NCBI RefSeq assembly: GCF_007714205.1
Contig: NZ_VMQU01000009.1
Location: 1-64,000 of the forward strand
Source of the DNA: Mycobacterium helveticum
GTDB lineage: Bacteria; Actinomycetota; Actinomycetes; Mycobacteriales; Mycobacteriaceae
Length of the DNA: 64,000 nucleotides
Direction: 5' to 3'
The notes under the pieces are model-generated. The model was not told the DNA's origin and searched no databases. It saw only the letters and a program-made list of their open reading frames with translations. The position numbers and the translations under genes were made by a program. The stretch's first letter is position 1; each line of letters opens with the position of its first letter. This document shows positions 1 through 10,255 of the stretch, in pieces.

Positions 1-1284
1 GGGGAACAGCAGCGCGCTGCCCGGGGTGGTGACATAGGTGTGCCCGGAGGGGGAGGTCAGGATCAGCGTCCCGTCGGGCAGTTGTTTTTCGGTCCAGCCC
101 AGGAACGTTTTGATCAAGTGGTGAGTTTTGCAGTAGCACTTGAGGTTTGCCGCGTGGGTGGGTCCGCCGCGGGCATACGGGATGGTGTGGTCGAGTTCGC
201 AGTCGAAGGCGGGGCGGTCACAGCCGGGCCAGCGGCACGTCACATCCCGGCAGCGCACGAAGTCGGCCAGCCCCACCGAGGGGGTGTAGCCGGGTTCGGG
301 CGGAGCATCGCCGGGATGGATCAGCGGTCGCACCGTGGCGGTGCCGGCCAGCTCGGCCACCAGCTCGGGACCGATCAGCCCGTCGGCACACACCAGCGAT
401 CCCGGGCTGTCCCCGCCACCCAGGGTGGCCTGCTCGGCGATCACGTGGATCACCACCGGCGAGGCCGTGCGCCGCTGCCCGGCCTCGGGGCAGTCCGGGC
501 GCCCGCAGCGACACCCCAACCGCTCGGCACCGGCGGCCAGCGCCCCCAGGGCATCGGCGCGGCGCTGGTCGCTGGTGCGCGGATCCTTCCCGCACACGGT
601 GCCCGCCAGCGCGGCCAGCCGCGAATCCAGGGCGCGCGCATCCGGGGTCAAGACGGTGCCGCGCAGCTCGGCCAGCCCACCGCCGCGCTCATCGAGCCAC
701 ACCCCACGCTCGGCGTGCTGCTCGCGGCGCCGGCGCACCGCGTCGGCGTCAACGCGGGCCACGATCTTGTCGACGGCCCCGGCCAGCCGGGACCGGGTCA
801 GCGAGGGCCAGCGCGCCACGGCCAGCGCCAACTCGGCGTCCACGGCGGCCAGCACGTCGGGATCGGTGATCAGATCGGTGCGATACACGATCGTGGCGAA
901 CAACCGGAAATCCATATCCCCGGCCTCAAAGACCGCCCCCACCTTGGGCAGGCGCTCGCGCATCGCCCGCGCGTAGTGCACCCGGCTACCGGCCAGCCCC
1001 TGGCTGATCCGCAACGCCGCCCCCACCTCGGCGGCCACCGCCGCCATCGTGTCGATCGCCCAGTCCTCGTCCTCCGAACAGCGCGAGAGCCGATAGGCGA
1101 ACAACTCCCCGATAGCCACCAACTGCGCGGCCGCGGCCCGGTTCTCCACCCGGGTGGCCGCACAAATCCGCTCCACCAACCCCGCCGACTCCACCGTCTT
1201 GGAGGGATGACGCCGCTCGAACCACTCCTCGAGCTCCGCGATCGACTCCGCGGAAGGCCGCATCCCCGAAACCTCATCGAACAT
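1..1284 (-). CDS. 13E12-family DUF222/HNH endonuclease-like protein (3' end outside window)
   Basis: The reading frame is open from an ATG at 1284 to the window edge (428 codons, no stop), so the C-terminus is missing. The N-terminal two thirds match the DUF222 type seen in mycobacterial 13E12 repeat proteins (FERRHPS, then long Ala/Arg-rich helices). The visible C-terminal part carries an HNH-type zinc/nuclease core: CRWPGCDRPAFDCELDH, then CKTHH. Family members are multicopy and are thought to be remnants of, or homing elements related to, REP13E12 prophage-target repeats; their activity is largely unproven. It lies tail-away from hisS with no shared promoter visible. The family call is firm, the function is not. 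Confidence 0.88.
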   Translation of the reverse strand, partial: MFDEVSGMRPSAESIAELEEWFERRHPSKTVESAGLVERICAATRVENRAAAAQLVAIGELFAYRLSRCSEDEDWAIDTMAAVAAEVGAALRISQGLAGSRVHYARAMRERLPKVGAVFEAGDMDFRLFATIVYRTDLITDPDVLAAVDAELALAVARWPSLTRSRLAGAVDKIVARVDADAVRRRREQHAERGVWLDERGGGLAELRGTVLTPDARALDSRLAALAGTVCGKDPRTSDQRRADALGALAAGAERLGCRCGRPDCPEAGQRRTASPVVIHVIAEQATLGGGDSPGSLVCADGLIGPELVAELAGTATVRPLIHPGDAPPEPGYTPSVGLADFVRCRDVTCRWPGCDRPAFDCELDHTIPYARGGPTHAANLKCYCKTHHLIKTFLGWTEKQLPDGTLILTSPSGHTYVTTPGSALLFP

Positions 1285-1335
1285 ACGTGCGATAGTAGTG
1301 GAAGGCTCTGACAGGACGGGTTCGCCGTCGCGGCG

Positions 1336-2607
1336 TCAGCGCCCCAGCCCGGAAAGCACCTCGTCGACAACCGAATCCACCGCCACCGGCACCTGCTCGC
1401 CGGTCGCGAGGTCCTTCACCCCGATCGTGCCCGCCTCGAGGTCGCGGTCCCCGGCCACGAGCGCGAAACGCGCACCGGAACGGTCGGCGGCGCGCATCGC
1501 GCCCTTGAGGCCCCGGTCGCCGTAGGCCAGGTCGACGCGCACGCCGGCGGCGCGCAGCCGCGCCGCCAGCACCGCCAGCCGCAACTTGGCGGCCTCGCTC
1601 AGCGGCACGCCGAACACGTCGCAGCGCGTCGTCTCCCCCGCGCTCTTGCCCTCGGCCCGCAGCGCCAGCAGGGTCCGGTCGACACCCAGCCCGAACCCGA
1701 TGCCGGACAGGTCCTGTCCGCCGAGCCGGTGCATCAGGCCGTCGTAGCGGCCACCGCCGCCGATGCCCGACTGCGCGCCCAGCCCGTCGTGCACGAACTC
1801 GAACGTCGTCTTGGTGTAGTAGTCCAGCCCGCGCACCATGCGCGGGTTGATGACGTAGGGCACCCCGAGGGCGTCCAGGTGGGCCAGCACGGTGTCGAAG
1901 TGCGCCTTGGCGACGTCGGACAGATGGTCGAGCAGCACCGGCGCGCCGGCCGTCATCGCCCGCACGTCGGGCCGCTTGTCGTCGAGCACCCGCAGTGGGT
2001 TGATCTCGGCGCGCCGGCGGGTGTCCTCGTCGAGGTCGAGCCCGAACAGGAAGTCCTGCAACAGTTCCCGGTACTGCGGGCGGCAGGTCTCGTCACCCAG
2101 GGAGGTGATCTCCAGCCGGAAGCCGTCCAGGCCCAGGGAGCGGAACCCGGCGTCGGCGACGGCGATCACCTCGGCGTCCAGCGCCGGGTCGTCGACCCCG
2201 ATCGCCTCCACCCCGACCTGTTGCAGCTGCCGGTAGCGCCCGGCCTGCGGGCGCTCGTAGCGGAAGAACGGTCCGGCGTAACACAGCTTCACCGGCAGCG
2301 CGCCGCGGTCCAGTCCGTGTTCGATCACCGCGCGCACCACCCCGGCGGTGCCCTCGGGACGCAGCGTCACCGAGCGGTCGCCGCGGTCGGCGAACGTGTA
2401 CATCTCCTTGGACACCACGTCCGTGGACTCCCCGACCCCGCGCGCGAACAGGGCGGTGTCCTCGAAGACGGGCAGCTCGATGTCGCCGTAACCGGCCCGC
2501 CGGGCGGCGCCGAGCAGCCCGCAGCGCACCGCCACGAACTGCGCCGAGTCCGGCGGGACGTAGTCCGGCACCCCCTTGGGGGCCGAAAACGCCGAGAATT
2601 CCGTCAC
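1336..2607 (-). CDS. hisS: Histidyl-tRNA synthetase
   Basis: Charges tRNA-His with histidine in the cytoplasm (class II aminoacyl-tRNA synthetase). At 423 residues it is of normal length. Motif 2 is at about 114-130 ([17 protein letters not shown]), the histidine-binding loop [11 protein letters not shown] at 261-271, and a glycine-rich region [10 protein letters not shown] leading to motif 3 [10 protein letters not shown] at 302-311. The anticodon-binding domain fills the C-terminus. The GTG start overlaps the stop of the upstream metallo-hydrolase gene by 4 bp (GTGA), so the two are probably co-transcribed and translationally coupled. This is the Rv2580c position in the tuberculosis order. 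Confidence 0.97.
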   Translation of the reverse strand: MTEFSAFSAPKGVPDYVPPDSAQFVAVRCGLLGAARRAGYGDIELPVFEDTALFARGVGESTDVVSKEMYTFADRGDRSVTLRPEGTAGVVRAVIEHGLDRGALPVKLCYAGPFFRYERPQAGRYRQLQQVGVEAIGVDDPALDAEVIAVADAGFRSLGLDGFRLEITSLGDETCRPQYRELLQDFLFGLDLDEDTRRRAEINPLRVLDDKRPDVRAMTAGAPVLLDHLSDVAKAHFDTVLAHLDALGVPYVINPRMVRGLDYYTKTTFEFVHDGLGAQSGIGGGGRYDGLMHRLGGQDLSGIGFGLGVDRTLLALRAEGKSAGETTRCDVFGVPLSEAAKLRLAVLAARLRAAGVRVDLAYGDRGLKGAMRAADRSGARFALVAGDRDLEAGTIGVKDLATGEQVPVAVDSVVDEVLSGLGR

Positions 2608-3278
2608 GGGCTCAGGCCCTCGATGAAGGGGTTGTGCCGGCGTTCGGCGCCGATGGTGGTGGCGTTGCCGTGCCCGGGCAGCACCACGGTGTTGTCGTCG
2701 AGCACCAGCAGTTTGCCGACGATGGAGGTCAGCAGGTCACGGCCGCTGCCGCCGTGCAGGTCGGTGCGGCCCACGGAGCGCTCGAACAGCGTGTCGCCGG
2801 TGAACACCACGTCGGCATCGGCGGCGCCCGCCCGAAGAACCCGGAAGACGACCGAGCCGCGGGTGTGCCCGGGGGTGTGATCGACGTTGACGCTGACACC
2901 GCCCAGGTCGAGCTTGTCGCCGTCGCGGTCCAGTTCGACCACCTGCCTGGGCTCGCGGAAGAACGCCCCCGCGACCACCTGGGCCAGCCGCGGTCCCAGG
3001 CCGTAGATCGGGTCCTTGAGCATGAACCGGTCCTCGGGATGGATGTAGGTGGGGCAGCCGAAGGTGTCGGAGACCTTCTGCGCCGACCACATGTGGTCGA
3101 TGTGCCCGTGGGTGAGCAGCACCGCGGACGGGGTCAGCCGATGCTTGTCGAGGATGCGCCGCAGCGGGCCCATCGCACGCTGCCCCGGATCCACGATGAC
3201 GGCGTCGCTTCCGGGCCGCTCGGCCAGGACGTAGCAGTTGCACTGCAACATCCCGGCGGGAAATCCGGTGATCAACAC
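2604..3278 (-). CDS. MBL-fold metallo-hydrolase (glyoxalase II-like, Rv2581c type)
   Basis: A 224-residue zinc hydrolase of the metallo-beta-lactamase fold. Metal ligands are visible: THGHIDH at 56-62 (H57, H59, D61, H62), H137 in [10 protein letters not shown]162 in FTGDTLF and H203 in LPGHGN. The family includes hydroxyacylglutathione/thioester hydrolases; the true substrate is unknown. The frame stays open far upstream, but the GTG at 3278 gives MLITGFPAG, the N-terminus I recall for the 224-residue Rv2581c, so longer versions are rejected. It is coupled to hisS through a GTGA overlap and is divergent from ppiB across about 100 bp. Confidence 0.92.
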   Translation of the reverse strand: MLITGFPAGMLQCNCYVLAERPGSDAVIVDPGQRAMGPLRRILDKHRLTPSAVLLTHGHIDHMWSAQKVSDTFGCPTYIHPEDRFMLKDPIYGLGPRLAQVVAGAFFREPRQVVELDRDGDKLDLGGVSVNVDHTPGHTRGSVVFRVLRAGAADADVVFTGDTLFERSVGRTDLHGGSGRDLLTSIVGKLLVLDDNTVVLPGHGNATTIGAERRHNPFIEGLSP

Positions 3279-3381
3279 GTTCCCCAGTTTCCCATGGGGC
3301 CGCGTGACACCCGTCGCGGCGCCCACATTAGCCTGAGCTTTCCACTCGCCGCACCTCACCAACCACGGAGGCAGACCGGTC

Positions 3382-4278
3382 GTGCCGACCCACGAACAGC
3401 GACGTGCCACAGCCAAACGCAAATTGGAGCGGCAGCTCGAGCGCCGCGCGAAGCAGGCCCGAATGCGCCGGATCCTCGTGATCGCCGCCGGCGCGGTCGT
3501 GGCGGTGGCCGTGATCGCCGTGGTCGCGATCGCGGCCATAAACAACCGCCACGAGCACGCGGGCACCACCGCGGCGCCCGCCACGACCACCAGCAGCTCG
3601 CCGCAGACGACGACGGCCGCGTCCCCGCAGCCCGGGGCGGTTCCGCCGCTGCCCCCGTTCAAGCCGTCGGCCAGCCTGGGCGCCGACTGCCAGTACCCGG
3701 CGACGAAGGCGGCGCCCGCCAAGGATGTCACGCCGCCGCGCACCGGCAAGGTGCCCACCGACACCGCCCAGGTGAGCGCCAGCATGATGACCAACCGGGG
3801 TCCGGTCGGCCTGCTGCTGGCCAACAACGAATCACCCTGCACCGTCAACAGCTTCGCCAGCCTGGCCGGCCAGAAGTACTTCGACAAAACCCAGTGCCAC
3901 CGGCTGACCACGTCCCCGACGCTGGGCGTCCTGCAGTGCGGCGATCCCCAGGGCGACGGCACGGGCGGTCCGGGCTATCAATTCGCCAACGAATACCCGA
4001 CCGACCAGTACCCGCCGAATGACCCCAAGCTCGACGAGCCGGTGCTATATCCGCGCGGCACGCTGGCGATGGCCAACGCCGGTCCGGGCACCAACGGCAG
4101 CCAGTTCTTCCTGGTCTATAAGGACTCCCAGCTACGGCCTCAGTTCACCGTGTTCGGCACGATCCAGGCCGACGGGCTGGCCACGTTGGACAAGATCGCC
4201 GCGGCCGGCGTCAAAGGCGGCGGCGAGGAAGGGCCGCCGGTCACCGAAGTGACCATCACGTCGCTGCTGCTCGACTGA
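3382..4278 (+). CDS. ppiB: Membrane-anchored cyclophilin-type peptidyl-prolyl isomerase
   Basis: Catalyses cis-trans isomerisation of prolyl bonds, probably on exported proteins outside the membrane. The 298 residues comprise a basic cytosolic N-terminus, one transmembrane segment at about 31-53, a Thr/Ser/Pro-rich linker (about 60-90) and a C-terminal cyclophilin domain (about 125-297). The domain contains CHRLTTSP, GDGTGGPGY, LAMANAGPGTNGSQFF and FGTIQADG. The GTG start follows CGGAGG at 3366-3371. Two Cys residues (CTVNSF, QCHRL) could form a disulphide. It is convergent with rel and corresponds to Rv2582. Confidence 0.94.
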   Translation: MPTHEQRRATAKRKLERQLERRAKQARMRRILVIAAGAVVAVAVIAVVAIAAINNRHEHAGTTAAPATTTSSSPQTTTAASPQPGAVPPLPPFKPSASLGADCQYPATKAAPAKDVTPPRTGKVPTDTAQVSASMMTNRGPVGLLLANNESPCTVNSFASLAGQKYFDKTQCHRLTTSPTLGVLQCGDPQGDGTGGPGYQFANEYPTDQYPPNDPKLDEPVLYPRGTLAMANAGPGTNGSQFFLVYKDSQLRPQFTVFGTIQADGLATLDKIAAAGVKGGGEEGPPVTEVTITSLLLD

Positions 4279-4307
4279 CCCTCGACTAGACCGGGCCGCC
4301 AGCCCTC

Positions 4308-6689
4308 TCAGGCCGCGGACGTCACCCGGTACACGTCGTACACACCCTCGACGTTGCGCACCACGTTGAGCAGGTGCCCGAGATGCTTGGGGTCGCCCAT
4401 CTCGAAGGTGAACCGGCTGATCGCCACCCGATCGCCCGAGGTGGTGACCGACGCCGACAGGATGTTGACCTTCTCGTCGGCCAGCACGCGGGTGATGTCC
4501 GAGAGCAACCGGTGCCGGTCGAGCGCCTCGACCTGAATGGCCACCAGGAACACCGACGACGCCGACGGCGCCCACAGCACCTCGATGATGCGCTCGGACT
4601 GCTGCTGCAGCGAGGCGGCGTTGGTGCAGTCGGTGCGGTGCACGCTGACCCCGCCGCCGCGGGTGACGAAGCCCATGATCGCGTCGCCCGGCACCGGGGT
4701 GCAGCACTTGGCCAGCTTGGTCAGCACGCCCGGGGCGCCGGGGACCGAGACGCCGACGTCGTCGTTGCTGCGCGGGTGGCGCAGCATGGTCGCCGGCGTG
4801 GACCGTTCGGCGAGGTCCTCTTCGGCCTGGTCGATGCCGCCGAGTTCGGCCAGCAGCCGCTGCATCGCGTGCTTGGCCGATACGTGTCCCTCGCCGATCG
4901 CGGTGTAGAGCGCGGACACGTCGGCGTAGTGCAACTCGCGGGCGACCGCCGCCATGGAGCCGCCGTTGACCAGGCGCTGCAACGGAAGCCCGCCGCGGCG
5001 CACCTCGCGGGCGATGGCCTCCTTGCCGGCCTCCAAAGCTTCCTCGCGGCGCTCCTTGGCGAACCACTGCCGGATCTTCGCCTTGGCCCGCGGCGACACC
5101 ACGAACTGCTGCCAGTCGCGCGATGGCCCGGCATTGGGTGCCTTGGAGGTGAAAACCTCGACGACTTCGCCGTTGTCGAGCTTGCGCTCCAGCGCCACCA
5201 AGCGCCCGTTGACCCGGGCGCCGATGCAGCGGTGACCGACCTCGGTGTGCACGGCGTAGGCGAAGTCCACCGGCGTCGACCCGGTCGGCAGCGTGATGAC
5301 GTCGCCCTTGGGGGTGAAGACGAAGAGCTCCTGCACCGCGAGGTCGTAGCGCAGGGACTCCAGGAACTCACCCGGGTCCGCGGCCTCGCGCTGCCAGTCG
5401 AGCAGCTGACGCATCCAGGCCATGTCGTCGATCTCGGCGACGGCATGCGGATGCGGAATGCCGTTGCGGCCCTTGGCTTCCTTGTAACGCCAGTGCGCGG
5501 CGATGCCGTATTCGGCGGTGCGGTGCATGTCGCGGGTGCGGATCTGGATTTCGAGCGGCTTGCCCTCCGGCCCGACGACGGTGGTGTGCAACGACTGGTA
5601 CACACCGTATCTGGGCTGGGCGATGTAGTCCTTGAAGCGCCCGGCCATCGGCTGCCACAGCGAGTGGACCACGCCGACGGCGGCATAGCAGTCCCGGACC
5701 TCGTCGCACAGGATGCGGATGCCGACCAGGTCATGGATGTCGTCGAAGTCGCGCCCCTTGACGATCATCTTCTGGTAGATCGACCAGTAGTGCTTGGGCC
5801 GGCCCTCCACCGTCGCCTTGATCTTCGAGGCGTTGAGCGTGTTGGCGATCTCGGCGCGCACCTTGGCCAGGTAGGTGTCGCGCGACGGCGCGCGGCCGGC
5901 GACGAGCCGGACGATCTCGTCGTACTTCTTGGGATGCAGGATCGCGAACGCCAGATCTTCCAGCTCCCACTTGACGCTGGCCATACCGAGCCGATGGGCA
6001 AGGGGCGCAATCACTTCCAGCGTCTCGCGGGCCTTGCGCGCCTGCTTTTCCGGCGGCAGGAAACGCATCGTGCGCATGTTGTGCAGCCGGTCGGCGACCT
6101 TGATCACCAGTACCCGGGGATCGCGGGCCATCGCGGTGATCATCTTGCGGATGGTCTCGCCCTCGGCGGCGCTGCCCAGCACCACGCGGTCGAGCTTGGT
6201 CACGCCGTCGACGAGATGGCCGACCTCGTCACCGAACTCCTCGGAGAGCGCCTCGATGGTGTACCCGGTGTCCTCGACGGTGTCGTGCAACAGCGCGGCC
6301 ACCAAGGTGGTGGTGTCCATGCCCAGCTCGGCCAGGATGTTGGCGACGGCCAGCGGGTGGGTGATGTAGGGGTCCCCGGAATGGCGGAACTGCGTGGCGT
6401 GGCGCTGGTCGGCGACCTCGAAGGCCCGCTGCAGCAGCTGCGTGTTCGCCTTGGGATAGACCTCCCGGTGCACCGCCACCAGCGGCTCCAGCACGGGATT
6501 GAGGGTGCTGCGCTGGGCGGTCATCCGGCGGGCCAGCCTGGCCCGGACCCGGCGCGAGGCGCGGCTGCCGGTCTTCGGGACCTCGGCGGGCGCCTCCGGC
6601 GTCGGCGCGGCCGGGACCTCGGCCGGCGCGGCCAACGGGTCGTCGGCCTGCGGCGCGACGGCTTGCGCCGTGCTGTGGTCGTCCGCCAC
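4308..6689 (-). CDS. relA: Bifunctional (p)ppGpp synthetase/hydrolase Rel
   Basis: Makes and degrades the stringent-response alarmone (p)ppGpp. Domains in order: an HD hydrolase domain (LLHDTVEDT, with H135-D136), a synthetase domain ([14 protein letters not shown] and YQSLHTTV), a TGS domain ([18 protein letters not shown]), a Cys-containing helical/zinc-finger segment ([10 protein letters not shown]) and a C-terminal ACT domain. All hydrolase and synthetase signatures I can check are intact, so it should be bifunctional. I place the start at GTG 6689 (793 residues): GGAGG sits 8 bp upstream and [13 protein letters not shown] aligns with the 790-residue tuberculosis protein. A TTG at 6722 would add 11 unlikely residues. 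apt lies upstream in the same direction. Confidence 0.97.
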   Translation of the reverse strand: MADDHSTAQAVAPQADDPLAAPAEVPAAPTPEAPAEVPKTGSRASRRVRARLARRMTAQRSTLNPVLEPLVAVHREVYPKANTQLLQRAFEVADQRHATQFRHSGDPYITHPLAVANILAELGMDTTTLVAALLHDTVEDTGYTIEALSEEFGDEVGHLVDGVTKLDRVVLGSAAEGETIRKMITAMARDPRVLVIKVADRLHNMRTMRFLPPEKQARKARETLEVIAPLAHRLGMASVKWELEDLAFAILHPKKYDEIVRLVAGRAPSRDTYLAKVRAEIANTLNASKIKATVEGRPKHYWSIYQKMIVKGRDFDDIHDLVGIRILCDEVRDCYAAVGVVHSLWQPMAGRFKDYIAQPRYGVYQSLHTTVVGPEGKPLEIQIRTRDMHRTAEYGIAAHWRYKEAKGRNGIPHPHAVAEIDDMAWMRQLLDWQREAADPGEFLESLRYDLAVQELFVFTPKGDVITLPTGSTPVDFAYAVHTEVGHRCIGARVNGRLVALERKLDNGEVVEVFTSKAPNAGPSRDWQQFVVSPRAKAKIRQWFAKERREEALEAGKEAIAREVRRGGLPLQRLVNGGSMAAVARELHYADVSALYTAIGEGHVSAKHAMQRLLAELGGIDQAEEDLAERSTPATMLRHPRSNDDVGVSVPGAPGVLTKLAKCCTPVPGDAIMGFVTRGGGVSVHRTDCTNAASLQQQSERIIEVLWAPSASSVFLVAIQVEALDRHRLLSDITRVLADEKVNILSASVTTSGDRVAISRFTFEMGDPKHLGHLLNVVRNVEGVYDVYRVTSAA

Positions 6690-6732
6690 GGTGGTCACCT
6701 CCGATTCCGAGGATATCGCCAAGGTGGTTCCG

Positions 6733-7293
6733 CTATGCCTGGCTCAGGCTGTGCACCGGCAGCGGCGCCACCGCGGCGCGACCCCCCAGCGCGGGGAGTT
6801 CCACCACCACCCCGGCCCCGGTCGCGCGGGCCCCGGCGCGTTCCATCAACCGGGCCGCCGCGGCGAGCGTGCCGCCGGTGGCCAGCACGTCGTCGATGAG
6901 GAAGACGCTGCGGCCGCGCAGGTCGAGACCATCGGCGGGAATCTCGATGCAGGCATCGCCGTACTCCCTGGTGTAGCTCTCACTGAGCACCGGGGGCGGC
7001 AGCTTGCCGCTCTTGCGGATCGCCAGCACACCGGTCCCCAGCCGGGTGGCCACGGCCGCCCCGACCAAAAACCCCCGGGAGTCGATGCCGGCCACCAGGT
7101 CCGCGCCCGACGCGGTACCTGCCAGCGCCTTCGTCACCGCCACCAGCGCGTCCCGGTCGGCGAACAGCGGGGTGAGGTCCTTAAACTGCACGCCGGGCTT
7201 GGGGAAATCGGCCACTTTGCGGGTCAGCGCCGCGATCAGGTCGGCCAGGTCGGCCGGGGAAGCCAGGGACGCGGTCGCACCGGCACGTGTCAC
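6733..7293 (-). CDS. apt: Adenine phosphoribosyltransferase
   Basis: Salvages adenine to AMP using PRPP. The 186 residues show the PRPP-binding loop [13 protein letters not shown] near 118-130 and an N-terminal [15 protein letters not shown] typical of APRT. The start is GTG at 7293, with GAGG 8 bp upstream. It sits between the lipoprotein gene and rel, as in M. tuberculosis (Rv2584c), and short spacers suggest one operon with rel. Linking a purine-salvage enzyme to (p)ppGpp metabolism is a recurring arrangement. Confidence 0.95.
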   Translation of the reverse strand: MTRAGATASLASPADLADLIAALTRKVADFPKPGVQFKDLTPLFADRDALVAVTKALAGTASGADLVAGIDSRGFLVGAAVATRLGTGVLAIRKSGKLPPPVLSESYTREYGDACIEIPADGLDLRGRSVFLIDDVLATGGTLAAAARLMERAGARATGAGVVVELPALGGRAAVAPLPVHSLSQA

Positions 7294-7303
7294 GGAAAGA
7301 ACC

Positions 7304-8947
7304 TCATTGCATCAGGGCCCATCGGTCCATGTTCCAGCCCGCGCCCCAGCGGGTCGGATTCTTGGTCACCGCATACATCTTCTTCGACATCAGCAGGGTG
7401 CGTTGCTGTCGGTAGAGGGGCAACGTCGGCATGACCCCCCACAGTACCGGCGCCGCCTCCGCGACCAGCCTGACCCGCTCGGCGGGGTCGGCCGACACGG
7501 CGAGCCCGCCGATGATGCCGTCGACCTGAGCGTTCGCGAACCCGGACAGGTTGTTGCCGTTACCGCTGTGCAGGTCGTAGGCGTCCATCGCCGACGACCC
7601 GGTCGACCCGCTGCCGCTGGCGCCGCCGGTGGCGGCCAGCAACACGTCGATCTTGCCGTCCCGCAACGCCCGCGGACCCGAGGAGTCCAGGGTCACGTTG
7701 GCGACGGTGACACCGGCCGCGGCGCACGATTTGGTGATCGTCCCGACGGTGACCGCCAGCCGCGCGTTGGGCCCGTGGTAGCCGATCCGCACGGTGAGCG
7801 GCGCACCGCCCAGCGCGTCGCGGGCAGCGGCGGGATCGGCCCTGCTGAAGCGCTCGGCGTCGGCGCCGGCCTCCCCCCCGGCGACCGCGTCGTCGGTGGC
7901 CGGCTCCAGCCGCGAGTCGGCGATCGGCACCCCCGCGTCGCGGGCGATCGTGTCGCGTGGCGTGCACAGCGCGAACGCGCGGCGGTTCGCGGGCTGCGCC
8001 AGCGGCCCCCGCGGCGCGAAGATCAGTTGCTCGATGCCGTCCGACGGCGAGTCGTCGCGCCGGTAGTCGTCCGGGGTGACCAGCGCCCCGGCCGAACCGG
8101 CCGCCACATCGACCACGTCGACGCTGCGGTTGTTGACCCGGTCCTGGATGTCGGCGCCCTGCGGCCGCACCATCACCCGTTTGGTGATCGCCCGGGGGCC
8201 CCACCACCGGTCGTTGGCGACGAGCACCACCGCTCCGCCGTCCAGGACCGATTCGATCTTGTACGGCCCCGACGACGGGAAGCGCCGGAGATCGAGCCCG
8301 GGCTTGAGGTCCCAGGTGGTGTTCCAGAGCCGGGCGATCTGTTTCACCGTCGGCTCGTCGTTGTTCAGCAGGGCCGCGGTCACGTCGGTGTGCAGCTGTT
8401 CGGCGAGGACGTGCGAGGGCATCAGCGAGGTGGCGGTGAACAGCTGCGTGTAGTCGACGACGGCGCGGTCCGGGGCGAAGGACACGCGGGCCTTCTTCTG
8501 GCCCGGCTTGCACTCGACGTTGGCGACGTCGACGTAGCCGCCCCGGGTGGCCGCGTCGAAGCCGGGAAACCGCCCGGACTGGGCCGCCCAGGCCAGGACG
8601 ACGTCGTCGCAGGTCACCGGCATGCCGTCGGAGTAGACGGCCTTGTCGGCGATCTGGTAGTCGAGCACCAGCGGCGTGCCGTCCACGACCGAGACGGTGC
8701 CGAAGTCGTGGTCGGCCACGACCTGCCCGTCCGGCCCGTGGTAGCCGAAGCCGGTGAGGGTGCGGGCGAAGGCCTGGGCGCCGGCCGACGCGGCCCCGAC
8801 GACGGTGTTGGCGTTGTAGGTGACCAGCGTGCCGTCGACGACGTAGTCGACCTGCGACGCGGCGCTGCCGGAGCACCCGGTCAGGGTCGTCGCCCCCGCC
8901 AGCACCGCGGTCAGAGCAACGATCGCCCATCCGCGCCGGCCGGCCAT
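7304..8947 (-). CDS. ABC-type solute-binding lipoprotein (family 5, Rv2585c-like)
   Basis: A predicted exported peptide/solute-binding lipoprotein of 547 residues. The N-terminus from ATG 8947 is a signal peptide ending in a lipobox with Cys25 (TLTGCSG); a frame extension further upstream would remove the signal peptide and is rejected. The body resembles SBP family 5 (OppA/DppA type), with [15 protein letters not shown] and an SGPYKIESV segment. No permease or ATPase genes are adjacent; instead it lies 5 bp downstream of secF, as in M. tuberculosis. The substrate is not predictable. Confidence 0.9.
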   Translation of the reverse strand: MAGRRGWAIVALTAVLAGATTLTGCSGSAASQVDYVVDGTLVTYNANTVVGAASAGAQAFARTLTGFGYHGPDGQVVADHDFGTVSVVDGTPLVLDYQIADKAVYSDGMPVTCDDVVLAWAAQSGRFPGFDAATRGGYVDVANVECKPGQKKARVSFAPDRAVVDYTQLFTATSLMPSHVLAEQLHTDVTAALLNNDEPTVKQIARLWNTTWDLKPGLDLRRFPSSGPYKIESVLDGGAVVLVANDRWWGPRAITKRVMVRPQGADIQDRVNNRSVDVVDVAAGSAGALVTPDDYRRDDSPSDGIEQLIFAPRGPLAQPANRRAFALCTPRDTIARDAGVPIADSRLEPATDDAVAGGEAGADAERFSRADPAAARDALGGAPLTVRIGYHGPNARLAVTVGTITKSCAAAGVTVANVTLDSSGPRALRDGKIDVLLAATGGASGSGSTGSSAMDAYDLHSGNGNNLSGFANAQVDGIIGGLAVSADPAERVRLVAEAAPVLWGVMPTLPLYRQQRTLLMSKKMYAVTKNPTRWGAGWNMDRWALMQ

Positions 8948-8952
8948 GCTGA

Positions 8953-10251
8953 CTACCGCCGGCCGGCGTTTCGCTTGCCGCTCGGACGCCGGGTGCCGGC
9001 GGGCCGCACGGGCCGGGCGCCCGGGGCGGGCTTGTTCGGGGCCGGCTTGCCGGACGCTTCGGCGTCGGTGCCGGTTTCGGTGCCGGCTCCCGTGGCGGTT
9101 TCCGTGCGGTCCTGCGCGGGTTCGGTGTCGCCGGCGGAATCCGCCGGCTCCGCCGTCTCGGCCTCGTCCCCGTCGGAGGAGGCCGCCCCGCGGCGACGCA
9201 TCACCCGGCGGGTATGGGTGCGCACCAGCTCGGTGCGCTCGCGCAGGGTGACCAGCAACGGCGTCGCGAAGAAGATCGAGGAGTAGGTGCCGATCACGAT
9301 GCCGATCAGCTGCACCAGCGCCAGGTCCTTCAGGGTGCCGACACCCAGCAGCCACACGGCGACCACCATCAGCGACAGCACCGGCAGCACACCGATCAGG
9401 CTGGTGTTGATCGAGCGCATGAAGGTCTGGTTGATCGCCAGGTTGGCCTGCTCGGCGAAGGTGCGCCGGGTGGTGTGCTGGAAGCCGTGGGTGTTCTCCT
9501 CGACCTTGTCGAACACGATGACGGTGTCGTAGAGGGAGAACCCGAGGATCGTCAGCAGGCCGATGACCGTGGCGGGGGTGACCTCGAAGCCGACCAGGGA
9601 GTACACGCCCGCGGTGACGGTCAGGTCGAAGAACATGGCCGCGATCGCCGACAGCGTCATGTAGCGCTCGTAGCGCACGGTGATGTAGAGCGAGACCAGG
9701 GCCAGGAACACCACCAGCGCGATCAGCGCCTTGTTGGTGATCTGGCCGCCCCAGGTCTCCGACACCGCGGAGTCGCTGATGGCCTGCTTGCTGGGCTTGC
9801 CGTCGGCGCCCTTCGGTCCGAAGGCGTCGAACAGCGCGTTGCGCAGCCGGCTGGTCTGGTCGTTGGACAGCGTCTCCGAGCGGATCTGCACCGTCGCGCC
9901 GGCGCCGCTGCCGACGGTCACCACCGATTCGGGGTCCTTGCCGATGGTCTTGTTGAAGACCTCGGCGACCTGGGCGGTCTGCGCATCACCGCGCGGCATC
10001 GACACGGTCGTGCCGCCGTTGAAGTCGATGCCGAAGGTGAACCCGCGCACCAGGATGCTGACGATCGCCACCGCGACGATCGCGCCGCTGATGCCGAACC
10101 ACAGCCGGCGCCTGCCCACCACCTCGAACGCCCCGGTACCGGTGTAGAGCCGCGTGACGAAGCTGCGGCGGGCCGGCCCGGTGGTGTCGCCGGTCGGTGC
10201 GGCGGCACTGGTGGACGCCTCGGTCGTTTCGGTCTTGTCCCGGGAAGCCAT
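8953..10251 (-). CDS. secF: Protein translocase subunit SecF
   Basis: Partner of SecD in the proton-motive-force-driven step of Sec protein export. The 432 residues include a first transmembrane segment near 50-70, the extracytoplasmic domain with FGIDFNGGTTV, and a C-terminal five-helix bundle (LIALVVFLALVSLYI; GFSLYDTVIVFDKVEENT; FFATPLLVTL). The tail after about 345 is charged and low in complexity (Glu/Thr/Ala then Pro/Lys/Arg-rich), as often in actinobacteria. It begins 4 bp after secD and is translated with it. Confidence 0.96.
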   Translation of the reverse strand: MASRDKTETTEASTSAAAPTGDTTGPARRSFVTRLYTGTGAFEVVGRRRLWFGISGAIVAVAIVSILVRGFTFGIDFNGGTTVSMPRGDAQTAQVAEVFNKTIGKDPESVVTVGSGAGATVQIRSETLSNDQTSRLRNALFDAFGPKGADGKPSKQAISDSAVSETWGGQITNKALIALVVFLALVSLYITVRYERYMTLSAIAAMFFDLTVTAGVYSLVGFEVTPATVIGLLTILGFSLYDTVIVFDKVEENTHGFQHTTRRTFAEQANLAINQTFMRSINTSLIGVLPVLSLMVVAVWLLGVGTLKDLALVQLIGIVIGTYSSIFFATPLLVTLRERTELVRTHTRRVMRRRGAASSDGDEAETAEPADSAGDTEPAQDRTETATGAGTETGTDAEASGKPAPNKPAPGARPVRPAGTRRPSGKRNAGRR

Positions 10252-10255
10252 CGCG

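Noticed and set aside
4374-6899. An 841-codon plus-strand frame opposite rel
   Set aside because: Antisense to rel with no family features; high-GC artefact.
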